Below are positions 16,800 to 26,278 of a stretch of DNA of 64,000 nucleotides, piece after piece. Both the position numbers and the translations under genes were made by a program. The notes under the pieces are model-generated. The model saw only the letters and a program-made list of their open reading frames with translations. It ran no database searches and was not told the DNA's origin. Origin of the DNA: Marinilactibacillus sp036039175 (GTDB lineage: Bacteria > Bacillota > Bacilli > Lactobacillales > Carnobacteriaceae_A); NCBI RefSeq assembly GCF_036039175.1, contig NZ_JAYXKP010000005.1:62001-126000 (forward strand), in the 5' to 3' direction. Each line of letters starts with the position of its first letter. The stretch's first letter is position 1.

Positions 16800-19700
16800 T
16801 TATTCTTGTGCTTTAAGTGCTTCTATCATATCAATATACTTCAACTTGAAGTGCATCAAAATCATGACAAGTCCTGAGAACAAGAATGTCAACAAACCTG
16901 AATACAGATAACTAGTAAAGTTGATGTGACGACTAAATCGCATCATATCTACTTCGGCTGTATTGATGACGAATCGGTGCATAATAACCCCTAGTCCCAG
17001 TCCGAAAATAATGCCCATTAATGTCAGTACAAGATTTTCTCTATAGACGTACATGGTCACTTCCTTGTCATAAAAACCAAGTACTTTAATCGTTGATAGT
17101 TCACGTTCTCTTTCTGATACATTAATGTTCGTTAAGTTATATAGAACAATAAAAGCCAGTGTCGCTGCTGAGATAATAATGACGAGTGTCACAACATCTA
17201 GACTATCTAAGGATCCTTGCATGCTGTCATAGACCACAGAGACAAAGGTTACACCCTGAACGGCTTCTTCTGCATTCAGTAGCTGTCCCACAGCTGTATC
17301 TTCTACTTCATCCGTATCATATTCCAATAAGCGTGTATTATAGACAGGTTCTTCTCCTGTCGCTCCTTCAAATGCCTCTGGAGAAAGATAGACAAAGTGT
17401 TGGAAGTAATGTTCCACGGTTCCTTTCACTTCAACATCGTATACTTCTTGGTCATTCCCATTGATTTGAATTCTATCGCCTACAGAAATATCTAAAAGAT
17501 CTGCTAGTTTTTCTGTAATAATTGCCCCTTCATCAGGCAAGTCATAAACTTTTTCTGGATCCTGCTTGTCTTTTAGGACTACAAAGTCTTTTAGCTTTTC
17601 TGTATCTTCCGGAACAAATAAGTTGATATCCTGACGGTTGCCGTCGGCTTCAGCAGTGAAGGTGTTTTGTTCAACTCTAAGATTTTCGTCAATCTCACTC
17701 ATTCCATTAAGTGTGCCTTCGTAGTTTTCTAAATCACTTTGTTCAGCTTCTGAATTCTCAGATACAATGGCTTGGTATAAATTAATTTCTCCATATTGGA
17801 TACCGCCAATATTTGCAATGGAGTCTGATAAGCCAAACCCTGTAAGCAAGAGCGCTGTACATCCAGCTACACCAATAATGGTCATTAACATACGACCTTT
17901 ATACCTAAATAAATTTCTTGAAGCAACTTTTTGAGTAAAGCTAAATCTATTCCATAAAAAAGGCATTCTTTCAATCAGAATTCTTTTTCCTTTTTTAGGT
18001 GCTTTTGGTCTCAATAAGTCGGAGGCATTACTTTTTAAAGAAATTCTCACAGAAACTAAGGTTGCCAATCCCGTTGCACAAAGTGAAGCCAAGATTGAAA
18101 TAATAGAATAGCTCCAATAGAATTGCACACCGATATCTGGAAGATTATAGAGAGACCCATACGCATCCATAATGACCGATGGGAAAACCCAATAACCAAT
18201 ACCGAGCCCAATCACTGCACCCATAATCGTTGCAAGAAAAGCGTAGACAAAGTATTTTAAAGAGATATCTGAATTTTTGTATCCTAATGCTTTCATTGTC
18301 CCAATTTGACTTCTACCTTCATCGACCATACGTGTCATAGTCGTTAAAGAAATCAGTGCAGCTAACAAGAAGAAGAACACAGGGAATATTTGAGCAATTG
18401 CTCCAATTCTTTCTGCATTTTCACCGTACTCAGAGTATCCAGCGAAATAAGAACGATCATTAATCAGATACTCTGGATCATCCAAATTATCAAGATCATC
18501 TTGTGCTTCTTCTAATTCTACTCGAGCATCGGCTATTTCTATTTCTGCATCTTCGCGCTCATTCTCGAATGTTTCAAGACCTTCTTGGTACTCAGCCTCT
18601 CCATCTTCTAGTTCTACTCGAGCGTCTTCTAGCTCTGTTCGACCATTTGCAATTTCTGATTCCAAAGTAGCTTCTGCTTCATCTAGCTGCTGCGTTCCAG
18701 ATGCAACTTCTGCTTCTTGGCTTTCAAGTTCAGCTAAACCATTTGTAACTTGTTGCTGTGCTTGATCAAGTTCAGCTGCTGCGTCCTGTAATTGCTGACG
18801 GCCTTGCACAATTGCTTGTTCACCTTGTTCAAGTTCTTGTTCTTGAGCAGCTATCTGTGCTCTATTATTCTCCAGCTCTTGTTGCGCTATAGCTAGTTGT
18901 TCTTCTGGTAACTGGCCAGCACTTGCCTGAAGTTGTTGTTCAGCAGCATCAAGTTCTTGACGCGCAGCTTCAATTTGCTGTCTACCATTTGCAATTTCTT
19001 GTTCTGAAGAAGCCAATTGAGCTTCGGATGCCTGACGTTCCTCTTCAAGTCGATATCTACCTGCATCGATTTCTGCTTGTGCATCCTGAAGTTCTGTACG
19101 AGCACTTTGAATCTGAGCTTCGCCTTGTTCAATTTCTGCTCTTCGCGATTCAATCTCAGCACGGGCATTCGACTCTTCTTGCTCTAATTCAGCAAGGCCA
19201 TCTTCATAGGCTGCCCAGCCTTCATCTAGTTCTCTTCGAGCATCTTGTAATTCAATTCGAGCATCTTCTAGCTCTTTTTCTGCTGACTCTATTTCCTCAT
19301 ATCCATCGTCAATTTCTTCTTGGCCTTCTGCTCTTATTTCAGCCAGTCTTTCTTGAGGTCGATTTTCAACTAAGGTTTCGAGTTCTGCTGTTTTCTCGGT
19401 AACAAATGCATCATACTCATCACTATAAGCTTCATATTGAGACGATTCGTCAAAGCGAATAAAGGACTCTGTATAATACTCAACATCAAAATCTTCTTCC
19501 AAAATAACGGAAAATCCATCCAATGTTCCAGAACCAGCTTGTGTATTTCCACGTGTATCACTTTCTACATAAAGTGGACTTTTTACAAATCCAACAACTT
19601 CAAATTCTAGTTGTTTGAACGTATCTTCATAAGCATCATCTGTACCAGACTCAAGTTCGATCACGTCGCCAATAGCATAAGTATTCTGATAAGTTGAAGT

Positions 19701-20108
19701 AGAATCAAGTGAAATTTCACCAGACTTCTCTGGAAGGCGACCTTCTAGTATTGTAAAATCATTGATTTCTTTTTGGTCTTCTGGATTGTATCCATATATC
19801 TTAGACGTCATCCCAGTTTGGTTCATGACGACATCACTGGAATAAAGGGTTTCAACTGTACTGCCTTCTACCGATTCTAAAAGAGATTTGTCGTCATCAT
19901 TCAGACCATAAGTAGATAGAATTTGAAAGTCCATCAAATCATGTTCTTGATAATAATCATCTGCCGTTTGTATCATAACCGGACCTGTTGCACTGATTCC
20001 CGCAAAAAAGGCTACACCCAGTAAGATTATGGCAAAAATAGATAGAAAACGTGTTTTGGTTTTCCATATTTCTCTAAATGTATCTTTCCATAAAGCTGTT
20101 TTTTTCAC
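16800..20108 (-). CDS. FtsX/MacB-type ABC transporter permease with long extracytoplasmic coiled coil
   Basis: A 1102-aa permease with two FtsX-like repeats. A membrane helix at about 20-42 precedes a MacB-type periplasmic-core region (about 45-245). A highly charged Glu/Gln/Ala/Leu coiled coil follows (about 250-540), broken once near residue 400 by GQLPEEQ. Three membrane helices (about 560-690) close repeat one. A second helix at about 745 and another ectodomain lead to the last three helices at the C-terminus. With its ATPase partner 53 nt upstream, it resembles type VII ABC systems that do mechanical work on envelope substrates rather than simple export. The start is GTG with AGAGGA upstream. 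Substrate unknown. Confidence 0.88.
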   Translation of the reverse strand: MKKTALWKDTFREIWKTKTRFLSIFAIILLGVAFFAGISATGPVMIQTADDYYQEHDLMDFQILSTYGLNDDDKSLLESVEGSTVETLYSSDVVMNQTGMTSKIYGYNPEDQKEINDFTILEGRLPEKSGEISLDSTSTYQNTYAIGDVIELESGTDDAYEDTFKQLEFEVVGFVKSPLYVESDTRGNTQAGSGTLDGFSVILEEDFDVEYYTESFIRFDESSQYEAYSDEYDAFVTEKTAELETLVENRPQERLAEIRAEGQEEIDDGYEEIESAEKELEDARIELQDARRELDEGWAAYEDGLAELEQEESNARAEIESRRAEIEQGEAQIQSARTELQDAQAEIDAGRYRLEEERQASEAQLASSEQEIANGRQQIEAARQELDAAEQQLQASAGQLPEEQLAIAQQELENNRAQIAAQEQELEQGEQAIVQGRQQLQDAAAELDQAQQQVTNGLAELESQEAEVASGTQQLDEAEATLESEIANGRTELEDARVELEDGEAEYQEGLETFENEREDAEIEIADARVELEEAQDDLDNLDDPEYLINDRSYFAGYSEYGENAERIGAIAQIFPVFFFLLAALISLTTMTRMVDEGRSQIGTMKALGYKNSDISLKYFVYAFLATIMGAVIGLGIGYWVFPSVIMDAYGSLYNLPDIGVQFYWSYSIISILASLCATGLATLVSVRISLKSNASDLLRPKAPKKGKRILIERMPFLWNRFSFTQKVASRNLFRYKGRMLMTIIGVAGCTALLLTGFGLSDSIANIGGIQYGEINLYQAIVSENSEAEQSDLENYEGTLNGMSEIDENLRVEQNTFTAEADGNRQDINLFVPEDTEKLKDFVVLKDKQDPEKVYDLPDEGAIITEKLADLLDISVGDRIQINGNDQEVYDVEVKGTVEHYFQHFVYLSPEAFEGATGEEPVYNTRLLEYDTDEVEDTAVGQLLNAEEAVQGVTFVSVVYDSMQGSLDSLDVVTLVIIISAATLAFIVLYNLTNINVSERERELSTIKVLGFYDKEVTMYVYRENLVLTLMGIIFGLGLGVIMHRFVINTAEVDMMRFSRHINFTSYLYSGLLTFLFSGLVMILMHFKLKYIDMIEALKAQE

Positions 20109-20161
20109 TACTATTCCTCTTTTAATTTAGATTCGTTTGCTTATAAACTCTTCAGTGGATT

Positions 20162-20866
20162 CTACCATTCGATATCCTGAACAGGTGTTGGATTTTCATT
20201 AACCGTCATACTTCTTACTTTTGCATTGTTAATATCAATCACTCGATCAGCCATTGGTGAGATTGCCCGATTATGAGTAATAACAACAACCGTTGCATTG
20301 TATTCTTCTTTTGATTTGTTTAATATCTCCAGAACTTTTTTTCCAGTTTCGTAATCTAGCGCACCTGTGGGCTCATCACAAAGAAGGAGTTTTGGCTGTT
20401 TAGCTAACGCTCTTGCAATTGCTACCCGTTGCTGCTCGCCACCTGATAATTGTGCCGGAAAATTATCCATTCGGTGTCCTAATCCAACACTTTTCAATAC
20501 TTCCGCCGCATCCAATGCATCTGGTGAAATTTCGGCAGCAAGTTCTACATTTTCTTTTGCTGTCAGGTTTGGGATGAGGTTATAGTTTTGAAACACAAAA
20601 CCTACATCATCTCGGCGATACTTAGTTAATTGTTTCTCACTGAACCCTACAATATTCGTGCCGTCTATAATAACGTCACCTTCGTCAGCAAAGTCCATTC
20701 CACCCAATATATTCAGTACAGTTGTTTTACCTGCTCCACTAGGGCCTACAATAACGGCGAATTCATTTTTTTCTATATCAAAAGTAATACCGTCGTTCGC
20801 AACAACGGTTGTTTCTCCTGAACTGTATCGTTTGTATTCATCTTTTACTGTTATATAAGCTGTCAT
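20162..20866 (-). CDS. ABC transporter ATP-binding protein (MacB/LolD type)
   Basis: A 234-aa ATPase that energises the adjacent coiled-coil permease. It has Walker A GPSGAGKT (41-48), Q-loop FVFQNYNLIPN, signature LSGGEQQ (140-146), Walker B LLLCDEPTG (160-168) with the catalytic Glu, and the H-loop VVVITHN. AGAGGA lies about nine bases before the ATG. The permease gene starts 53 nt downstream, so the two form an operon. No two-component or TetR gene adjoins it, although an inverted repeat lies upstream. Confidence 0.93.
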   Translation of the reverse strand: MTAYITVKDEYKRYSSGETTVVANDGITFDIEKNEFAVIVGPSGAGKTTVLNILGGMDFADEGDVIIDGTNIVGFSEKQLTKYRRDDVGFVFQNYNLIPNLTAKENVELAAEISPDALDAAEVLKSVGLGHRMDNFPAQLSGGEQQRVAIARALAKQPKLLLCDEPTGALDYETGKKVLEILNKSKEEYNATVVVITHNRAISPMADRVIDINNAKVRSMTVNENPTPVQDIEW

Positions 20867-20954
20867 TCTGTAGTTCCTCTCTTAAATTCTCTTACTCTAT
20901 ATTAGCATAGGCAATCCAATCTATGGGTTTTGTTTGCCTTTCATTACATATTCT

Positions 20955-20979
20955 TCACAAAATAGTCATGATTTTGTGA
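20955..20979. promoter_or_regulatory. Perfect 8-bp inverted repeat upstream of the ABC ATPase gene
   Basis: TCACAAAA (20955-20962) and TTTTGTGA (20972-20979) are separated by 9 nt, about 90 nt before the start codon. There is no uridine run, so an operator is more likely than a terminator. The cognate regulator is unknown. Confidence 0.4.
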
Positions 20980-21050
20980 TTAAAACTGGTGTATTTTTAC
21001 AATTTACGATTCTAAAAATAGTGATAAACATGTTAAAGTCAGAAGACATG

Positions 21051-21083
21051 TAAAAAACCAGCAGAGTTATCTCACTCCACTGG
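21051..21083 (-). terminator. Intrinsic terminator of the rRNA methyltransferase gene
   Basis: In the minus direction CCAGTGGAGT pairs with ACTCTGCTGG (ten pairs, two G-U; 6-nt loop), followed immediately by six T residues. It lies just after the methyltransferase stop. Confidence 0.85.
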
Positions 21084-21099
21084 CCTTCTCATATCCTGA

Positions 21100-22278
21100 T
21101 TAGTTTGTTTTTTCTAAGACCATCACTTTAAGATAGTCACTTTCAGGATACTGTTCATTGATTTTGAAATCTTCTGGTAATTTGTATTCATCGAGTAGAT
21201 AAGCATCAACATTTTTATTGTCAAACGCTTCGTTTACCATTTCATAGAAATCATCACGGTTTAGTTTCCAAGTATTGGACGAAGCAATTAACATACCTTT
21301 ATCTGCCAACACTTCAAGAGCATCTTGAATCAATCCAACATAATCTTTTTCAACTGTAAATGTACGCTTTTTAGTACGGGCGAAAGTCGGTGGATCTAAT
21401 ATAATCATATCAAATTTCAAATCATGTTTTTTAGCATAGTCTAAATAATCAAAAACATCAATCACTCGGATTTCATGATCATCTGGATTTAAGCCATTTA
21501 ACTCGAATTGTTCAATTGTTTTCGCTTTACTTCTGTTCGCAGCATCAATGTTAACAGTTTTTACTGCGCCACCCATAGCTGCTGCTACTGAAAAAGCTCC
21601 AGTGTAGCTAAACGTATTTAATATCGTTTTCCCAGTGCCCCAGTCTTCCATCAATTTTCCTCTGACATTTCTCTGATCAAGGAATATCCCTGTCATCCAG
21701 CCTTCATTGATGTAAGTTGCATATTGAATACCGTTTTCTTTGATAATCAATGGTTCTGGTGGCACTTCTCCGTCCACATGCTTGGAATCTAAAGTAGCAT
21801 CGCTAAAGCGAACTTTTTCGACGATTCCTTTGAAATCAGGAATTGCTACTTTGAAAGCTTGATAAATCTCTTCTTTATGTGTATAAATACCTTTATTAAA
21901 CCAAGAAAAGATATAAAAACCAGCATAGTAATCGACGGTTATTCCACCGATACCATCGCCATCTGCATTAAATAAACGGAAAGCAGTTGTTGAGTCATCT
22001 GCATAGAAAGCAGAACGAGCCTTATGCGCAATTCTGAATTGACGATCGTAAAAGACAGAATCAATCGTTTCGTCTTTATCCGTAGTTAGGATCCAGCCAA
22101 CTGTACGATTTTCTTTACCCAAATATCCTTTACCAATAAATTTATTTTTTTCATCAACGATCTCAACAGCTTCACCTTCAGTATAATCACCTAGGCTTTT
22201 AAAATCATATTCTTCTAAAGCTTGATATCCGTTGCGTAATCGATTTGCTGCTAATGCTTTAACTTGTAATTTTCTCAA
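21100..22278 (-). CDS. Class I SAM-dependent rRNA methyltransferase, RlmI-like (PUA domain)
   Basis: A 392-aa protein of the YccW/RlmI family, which makes 5-methylcytosine in 23S rRNA in E. coli. The N-terminal PUA domain (about 1-75) binds RNA. An EEHUD-like linker and the Rossmann methyltransferase domain (about 190-390) follow, with the SAM-binding segment ILNTFSYTGAFSVAAAMGGA and the catalytic-region DPPTFARTKK. The start is TTG at 22278 with AAAGGAG seven bases upstream. It is flanked by terminators, so it is a single-gene unit. The exact rRNA position is not deducible here. Confidence 0.9.
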   Translation of the reverse strand: MRKLQVKALAANRLRNGYQALEEYDFKSLGDYTEGEAVEIVDEKNKFIGKGYLGKENRTVGWILTTDKDETIDSVFYDRQFRIAHKARSAFYADDSTTAFRLFNADGDGIGGITVDYYAGFYIFSWFNKGIYTHKEEIYQAFKVAIPDFKGIVEKVRFSDATLDSKHVDGEVPPEPLIIKENGIQYATYINEGWMTGIFLDQRNVRGKLMEDWGTGKTILNTFSYTGAFSVAAAMGGAVKTVNIDAANRSKAKTIEQFELNGLNPDDHEIRVIDVFDYLDYAKKHDLKFDMIILDPPTFARTKKRTFTVEKDYVGLIQDALEVLADKGMLIASSNTWKLNRDDFYEMVNEAFDNKNVDAYLLDEYKLPEDFKINEQYPESDYLKVMVLEKTN

Positions 22279-22397
22279 TTTATTACTCCTTTATATCCGA
22301 ATGGTTCTTTTTAGTATCAATTAAAGTTATTTTTTCTAAGTTGAGCTTGGATACTGATATTTTCTACAATGCATCCAGAAACTTTATTTTACCACAC

Positions 22398-22439
22398 AAA
22401 AAGGTGAATGCCAGATATTTATATGACATCCACCTTTTT
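22398..22439. terminator. Intrinsic terminator of ltaS (bidirectional form)
   Basis: AAAAAGGTG (22398-22406) pairs with CACCTTTTT (22431-22439), with further pairing inward (ATG/CAT). Poly-A and poly-T flanks allow function in either direction; it directly follows the ltaS stop. Confidence 0.85.
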
Positions 22440-22449
22440 CACTATTTTA

Positions 22450-24627
22450 TTATTCTTCGTCTTGTTCTTGTTCTGGCATGACAGGTTCTTCATTGTTCTG
22501 TTCCGTAGAATCTGTTTGTTCTTCTTGTTCCGAATCGAGGTCATTTTGCAACTCAGGTGCGTCTGTTTTGTATAAATCAGCTGTAGACTCTCCGCCATTT
22601 GTTTCAATCAGACTCGTACTTCTCAACGGATCACTTTCAAAGACGCTTAACTGATTTGAATAAACATAGTCATTTTTCTCAACGTCGCTGAATGAATCCG
22701 GCGTGTAAAAGCGTAACAAGTCCATCATCATCAAATCATCTGAGTAAGACAATTCTTGTCTAGCACTTTCACGTACTTCATTCAGTTCAGCAAGTTCTTC
22801 TTCAGATAATTCTCCTTGAACTTCTTCTCCAGTTTGAGAATCATAGATATTTTGACCTATAAATGAGTATTCTGGAGTCATAACATTTCCGTTTCGGAAT
22901 GGTACTGTATTGTTATGTTCTTCAGATAGAATATCTTGGCCCATGAAAATATAGTCATCTGTTTGAATACCTAACAAGTGCATCAACGTCGGCAACATAT
23001 CTACCTGGCCACTATATTTGTCAATGACTTCTCCATTACCTACACCTGGTGCATGAATAATTAATGGAACCTTTTGCATTTCTGCATTCTGGAAGTCTCC
23101 CCATTCATCTTGCTGATCTCCTAGGAGATCAGCAAGATGCGGATTTCTCATATTGGAGATACCATAATGGTCTCCGTAAAGTACAAATACTGAATTCTCG
23201 TACAATCCAGCTTCTTTCAAATAGTTAAAGAACTCTTCAATTGCTTGATCAGTATAGTTTGCTGTAGCAAAATATTGATTGATCGTTTCATCTCCCGTTT
23301 GAGCTGCTGGGAATCCAGAATTCTGCTCATCCAGCGGGTAAGGGAAATGGTTTGTTACAGTGATAAACTTGCTATAAAACGGTTGTGGTAATTGCTCTAT
23401 ATATTGTGCAGACTCTTGGAAAAACAACTTATCTTTAAGTCCGTATTCAAGTGAACGGTCTCCCGATACATCATAATAGGCAGAATCAAAGAAGTAATCA
23501 TACCCAAATTGCTGGTAAGTATCGTTTCGATTCCAAAATGATCCAACGTTACCGTGAAACGCTGCCGATGTATACCCAGCTTCTTGCTTCAAAATATTTG
23601 GTGCTGCATGGAATGTATTTGTCGTTCCTAAAGTCTGGAACGCACTTCCTTGCGGCAATCCATATAACGAGTTTTCGCCAAGTATCTCCGCGTCAGAAGA
23701 TTTACCTTGTCCAACTTGATGATAAAAATTCGAGAAGCTATAAGATGAATCATTATGATATAGACTATTTACGAAAGGCATTACCTCATGCATTTCACCA
23801 TTCTCATCTTCTAAATCATAATCGATCACAAATTGTTGCACACTTTCCATAGCAATAACGAAAACGTTACGACCTTCAGCTTTACCGAAGTATTCTACAT
23901 TTGGTGCAGCATTATTTTCTTTTGCAAATTCCATAATATCTACTAAATTCGACTCATCCGCGCTTGCTCGAACATGATTATTCTGAGCCGTTTGGAATGC
24001 ATCGTAAGCTGTAAAGAAATTCAGGCCTAAATATTTCACGATGTAATTACGGTCAAAAGTACGCACAAGTAATTGAGGTCGGTTACTCTCAGCTAATGCC
24101 AAATTCCCTGCAAAAAGTGCAAATCCTAAAACCGTTGTCGCTACTGCGTAACGTTTCTTGAAAGGTCGTACGTCCATCGTTATATTGGACTTTCTCTTAT
24201 AAAGAATAACACCAAGCAGTATGATGATATCCATCCAATATAATAAATCCCAAGGTCTCATCATCGCGATTGTTGAGGTAAATACAGCTCCTGAAACATT
24301 ATTAGAACCTAATAATATGTTCATGGTTAGAAAATCTGAAAATTCTCTATAAAACATAATATTAAAATAAAGAATCATTGAAGCGATTGTCATAATGCTA
24401 AACAATGCAATGTAAGATCTTTTGGGCTTTTTAAAATAAAGCGCTATTGAGAAAAGGATAACCGTTACCGCGATTGGATTGATCAGCAGTATAAATTCTT
24501 GTATGGCTCCTGAAACTCCTAAATTGAATTCAAAGGTATATGCCAAGTATGTTTTTAACCAAAAAAGAACGCTTGCTAGACCGAAAAAACCGATCCTTGT
24601 ATTTAAACTATTTTTTATCTTAGACAT
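22450..24627 (-). CDS. ltaS: Lipoteichoic acid synthase family sulfatase (LtaS-like)
   Basis: A 725-aa polytopic enzyme that transfers glycerol-phosphate from phosphatidylglycerol to build lipoteichoic acid outside the membrane. Five N-terminal membrane helices (about 12-180) precede the extracellular sulfatase domain (about 250-600), with VIAMESVQ (metal ligand Glu261), YGDHYG and the nucleophile region GQGKSSDAE. In S. aureus LtaS the nucleophile is Thr300 in GKTSD; here it is Ser310. An acidic Glu/Gln tail (about 690-725) ends the protein. A terminator follows the gene. It could be a paralogue (LtaP- or YqgS-like) rather than the main synthase. Confidence 0.92.
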   Translation of the reverse strand: MSKIKNSLNTRIGFFGLASVLFWLKTYLAYTFEFNLGVSGAIQEFILLINPIAVTVILFSIALYFKKPKRSYIALFSIMTIASMILYFNIMFYREFSDFLTMNILLGSNNVSGAVFTSTIAMMRPWDLLYWMDIIILLGVILYKRKSNITMDVRPFKKRYAVATTVLGFALFAGNLALAESNRPQLLVRTFDRNYIVKYLGLNFFTAYDAFQTAQNNHVRASADESNLVDIMEFAKENNAAPNVEYFGKAEGRNVFVIAMESVQQFVIDYDLEDENGEMHEVMPFVNSLYHNDSSYSFSNFYHQVGQGKSSDAEILGENSLYGLPQGSAFQTLGTTNTFHAAPNILKQEAGYTSAAFHGNVGSFWNRNDTYQQFGYDYFFDSAYYDVSGDRSLEYGLKDKLFFQESAQYIEQLPQPFYSKFITVTNHFPYPLDEQNSGFPAAQTGDETINQYFATANYTDQAIEEFFNYLKEAGLYENSVFVLYGDHYGISNMRNPHLADLLGDQQDEWGDFQNAEMQKVPLIIHAPGVGNGEVIDKYSGQVDMLPTLMHLLGIQTDDYIFMGQDILSEEHNNTVPFRNGNVMTPEYSFIGQNIYDSQTGEEVQGELSEEELAELNEVRESARQELSYSDDLMMMDLLRFYTPDSFSDVEKNDYVYSNQLSVFESDPLRSTSLIETNGGESTADLYKTDAPELQNDLDSEQEEQTDSTEQNNEEPVMPEQEQDEE

Positions 24628-24795
24628 GAAGATGCCTCCTATACTTTCTGTGAATCTATTTCTTAAATCATTCTATATTCGATTTAAATCCGTTCTATCA
24701 CTTACGACATTTTACATTAAATTTACATAGAAGGCAAATGACTCCTCCTTTATGTTTTATAATAAGATATTGTAAAGAAAAGACTACTACAGAAG

Positions 24796-24846
24796 AGAAA
24801 AAGACCGTTCACACTTAGTAAATCGTACCTAAGCGAGAACGGTCTT
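24796..24846 (-). terminator. Intrinsic terminator of the two-component system operon
   Basis: AAGACCGTTC (24801-24810) pairs with 24837-24846, and inner CTTAG pairs with CTAAG after symmetric 3/3 internal loops. In the minus direction it runs into TTTTTC. Confidence 0.88.
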
Positions 24847-24862
24847 AAGGGTTATTTAAGGT

Positions 24863-26278
24863 TTAATTTTTTTCTGGGTCTGGAAAATCAATTGTAAAAA
24901 TCGTTCCTTTTTCAGGTGTGCTATCTACACTAATGGAAGCTTCATGAAGTGCCACTAGCTGCTGCACAATGGATAAGCCTAGACCAGATTCTCCAAATTT
25001 TGTATTGGTTCTAGAAATGTCAGCTTTATAGTATCGATCCCATATGTTCTTCAGCTGATCTTCCGTCATACCGATTCCACTATCTTGAATTCTAATCTGC
25101 GTACCTTGGTGCGTTTTGATACCCGTGACAGTAATCAAACCATTATTAGTGAATTGTATGGCATTCTTTATTAAGTTTACTAATATCTGTTTGAACCGAT
25201 CATAATCAGCAAAAACAGTTATCGGCTCTTCCACACTCAGTTGTAGCGTATTGTTTGAACTTTCAGCAAGAGATTTCATCTGTTCTTGAATTTCTTCAAA
25301 AATCTCGGTCAATGGCAAAGCATGTTTATTCAGCATAATTCGATTCGAACGAATATTTTCATAATCCAGATTCTCATTAACTAGTCTAATGAGTCGTTTC
25401 GTTTCTTTTCTCATCAACTTGATACTTCTTAAGCGTTGCGATTCCGGAATGACATCATATTCTAAGCCTTCAAGAAGTCCATTGATTGTGGTTAAAGGTG
25501 TGCGCATTTCATGCGCTGCATCTTGCATGAATGTTTTACGCCTGTCTTCTTGCCGCGCAACTTCTTGCCGAGACATATCGAGAGCTTGAATCATTTTATT
25601 AAAGTCCTGAGATAAGTTATCGATTTCATCTCTATCTTTGTGACTAAGCCTGACATCATAATCACCTTCAGCCACCATATGAGCAGCTTGTCTCAGTCTA
25701 TTGACTCTTTTAACCTGGTACCTTGCAAATATGAAACTCATAATAATAGCAATAACAGTTGAAATCAGAAAAGCATTAAACAAGTTCCTTTTCAATTCGC
25801 TCATTTGTCGCTCAATCTGACTAACCGGAGCACTCACGGCAACAAAACCTGAATAGTCACTTGTACTTTTATTGAAATAAGGTAAATAAACGTAAGCTGT
25901 TTCTCTAGGGTTTCCGTAAAGATCGGCTTGTTCAGTTGTCAAAGAGACTCTTTCTCCGCTTTGCAAACGATCTTCTTCATCTGGTACGACTCTGGTTTCG
26001 ATGTTATCTGGCAAGTCTGGAAAAATCAAATGCCCATCATTATCAAAAACAAAAAAAGTGACGCCTTGGTTTCCTAATAGTGATTGAAAATTCGACAACT
26101 GATCTGAACTCAAATTAACATCGACAATCGATTCAGCATACGAAAACAGTCTATTTTCTGTTCCTTTTATTGCAGTGTTACGTGCAAACAATACAATAGA
26201 AAAAACAGAAATCGTTAGTATCATTATAATGACTGAAAGAAACCCTAGCATCAACTGATAAAAATAAGGAAATTTCAT
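24863..26278 (-). CDS. Sensor histidine kinase
   Basis: A 471-aa membrane kinase. Two helices (about 9-32 and 167-186) flank an extracellular sensor region of about 130 residues. A HAMP domain (about 187-240) precedes the DHp box DAAHEMRTPLTT with phospho-accepting His256, and the ATPase domain with N-box NLIKNAIQFTN and G-boxes DSGIGM and GLGLSI. The start codon overlaps the response-regulator stop (TAATG), so the pair is translationally coupled. The stimulus is unknown. The neighbours are LTA synthase and the Mbl/MurA region, which is at most a hint of envelope sensing. Confidence 0.94.
   Translation of the reverse strand: MKFPYFYQLMLGFLSVIIMILTISVFSIVLFARNTAIKGTENRLFSYAESIVDVNLSSDQLSNFQSLLGNQGVTFFVFDNDGHLIFPDLPDNIETRVVPDEEDRLQSGERVSLTTEQADLYGNPRETAYVYLPYFNKSTSDYSGFVAVSAPVSQIERQMSELKRNLFNAFLISTVIAIIMSFIFARYQVKRVNRLRQAAHMVAEGDYDVRLSHKDRDEIDNLSQDFNKMIQALDMSRQEVARQEDRRKTFMQDAAHEMRTPLTTINGLLEGLEYDVIPESQRLRSIKLMRKETKRLIRLVNENLDYENIRSNRIMLNKHALPLTEIFEEIQEQMKSLAESSNNTLQLSVEEPITVFADYDRFKQILVNLIKNAIQFTNNGLITVTGIKTHQGTQIRIQDSGIGMTEDQLKNIWDRYYKADISRTNTKFGESGLGLSIVQQLVALHEASISVDSTPEKGTIFTIDFPDPEKN

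Noticed and set aside
18893..19402. Long open frames in other frames of the coiled-coil permease
   Set aside because: The repetitive Glu/Gln/Ala codons of the coiled coil suppress stop codons in other frames. Neither frame has a ribosome site or a plausible protein sequence.
23451..23852. A 133-codon plus-strand frame within ltaS
   Set aside because: Antisense to the conserved catalytic domain and lacking a ribosome site.
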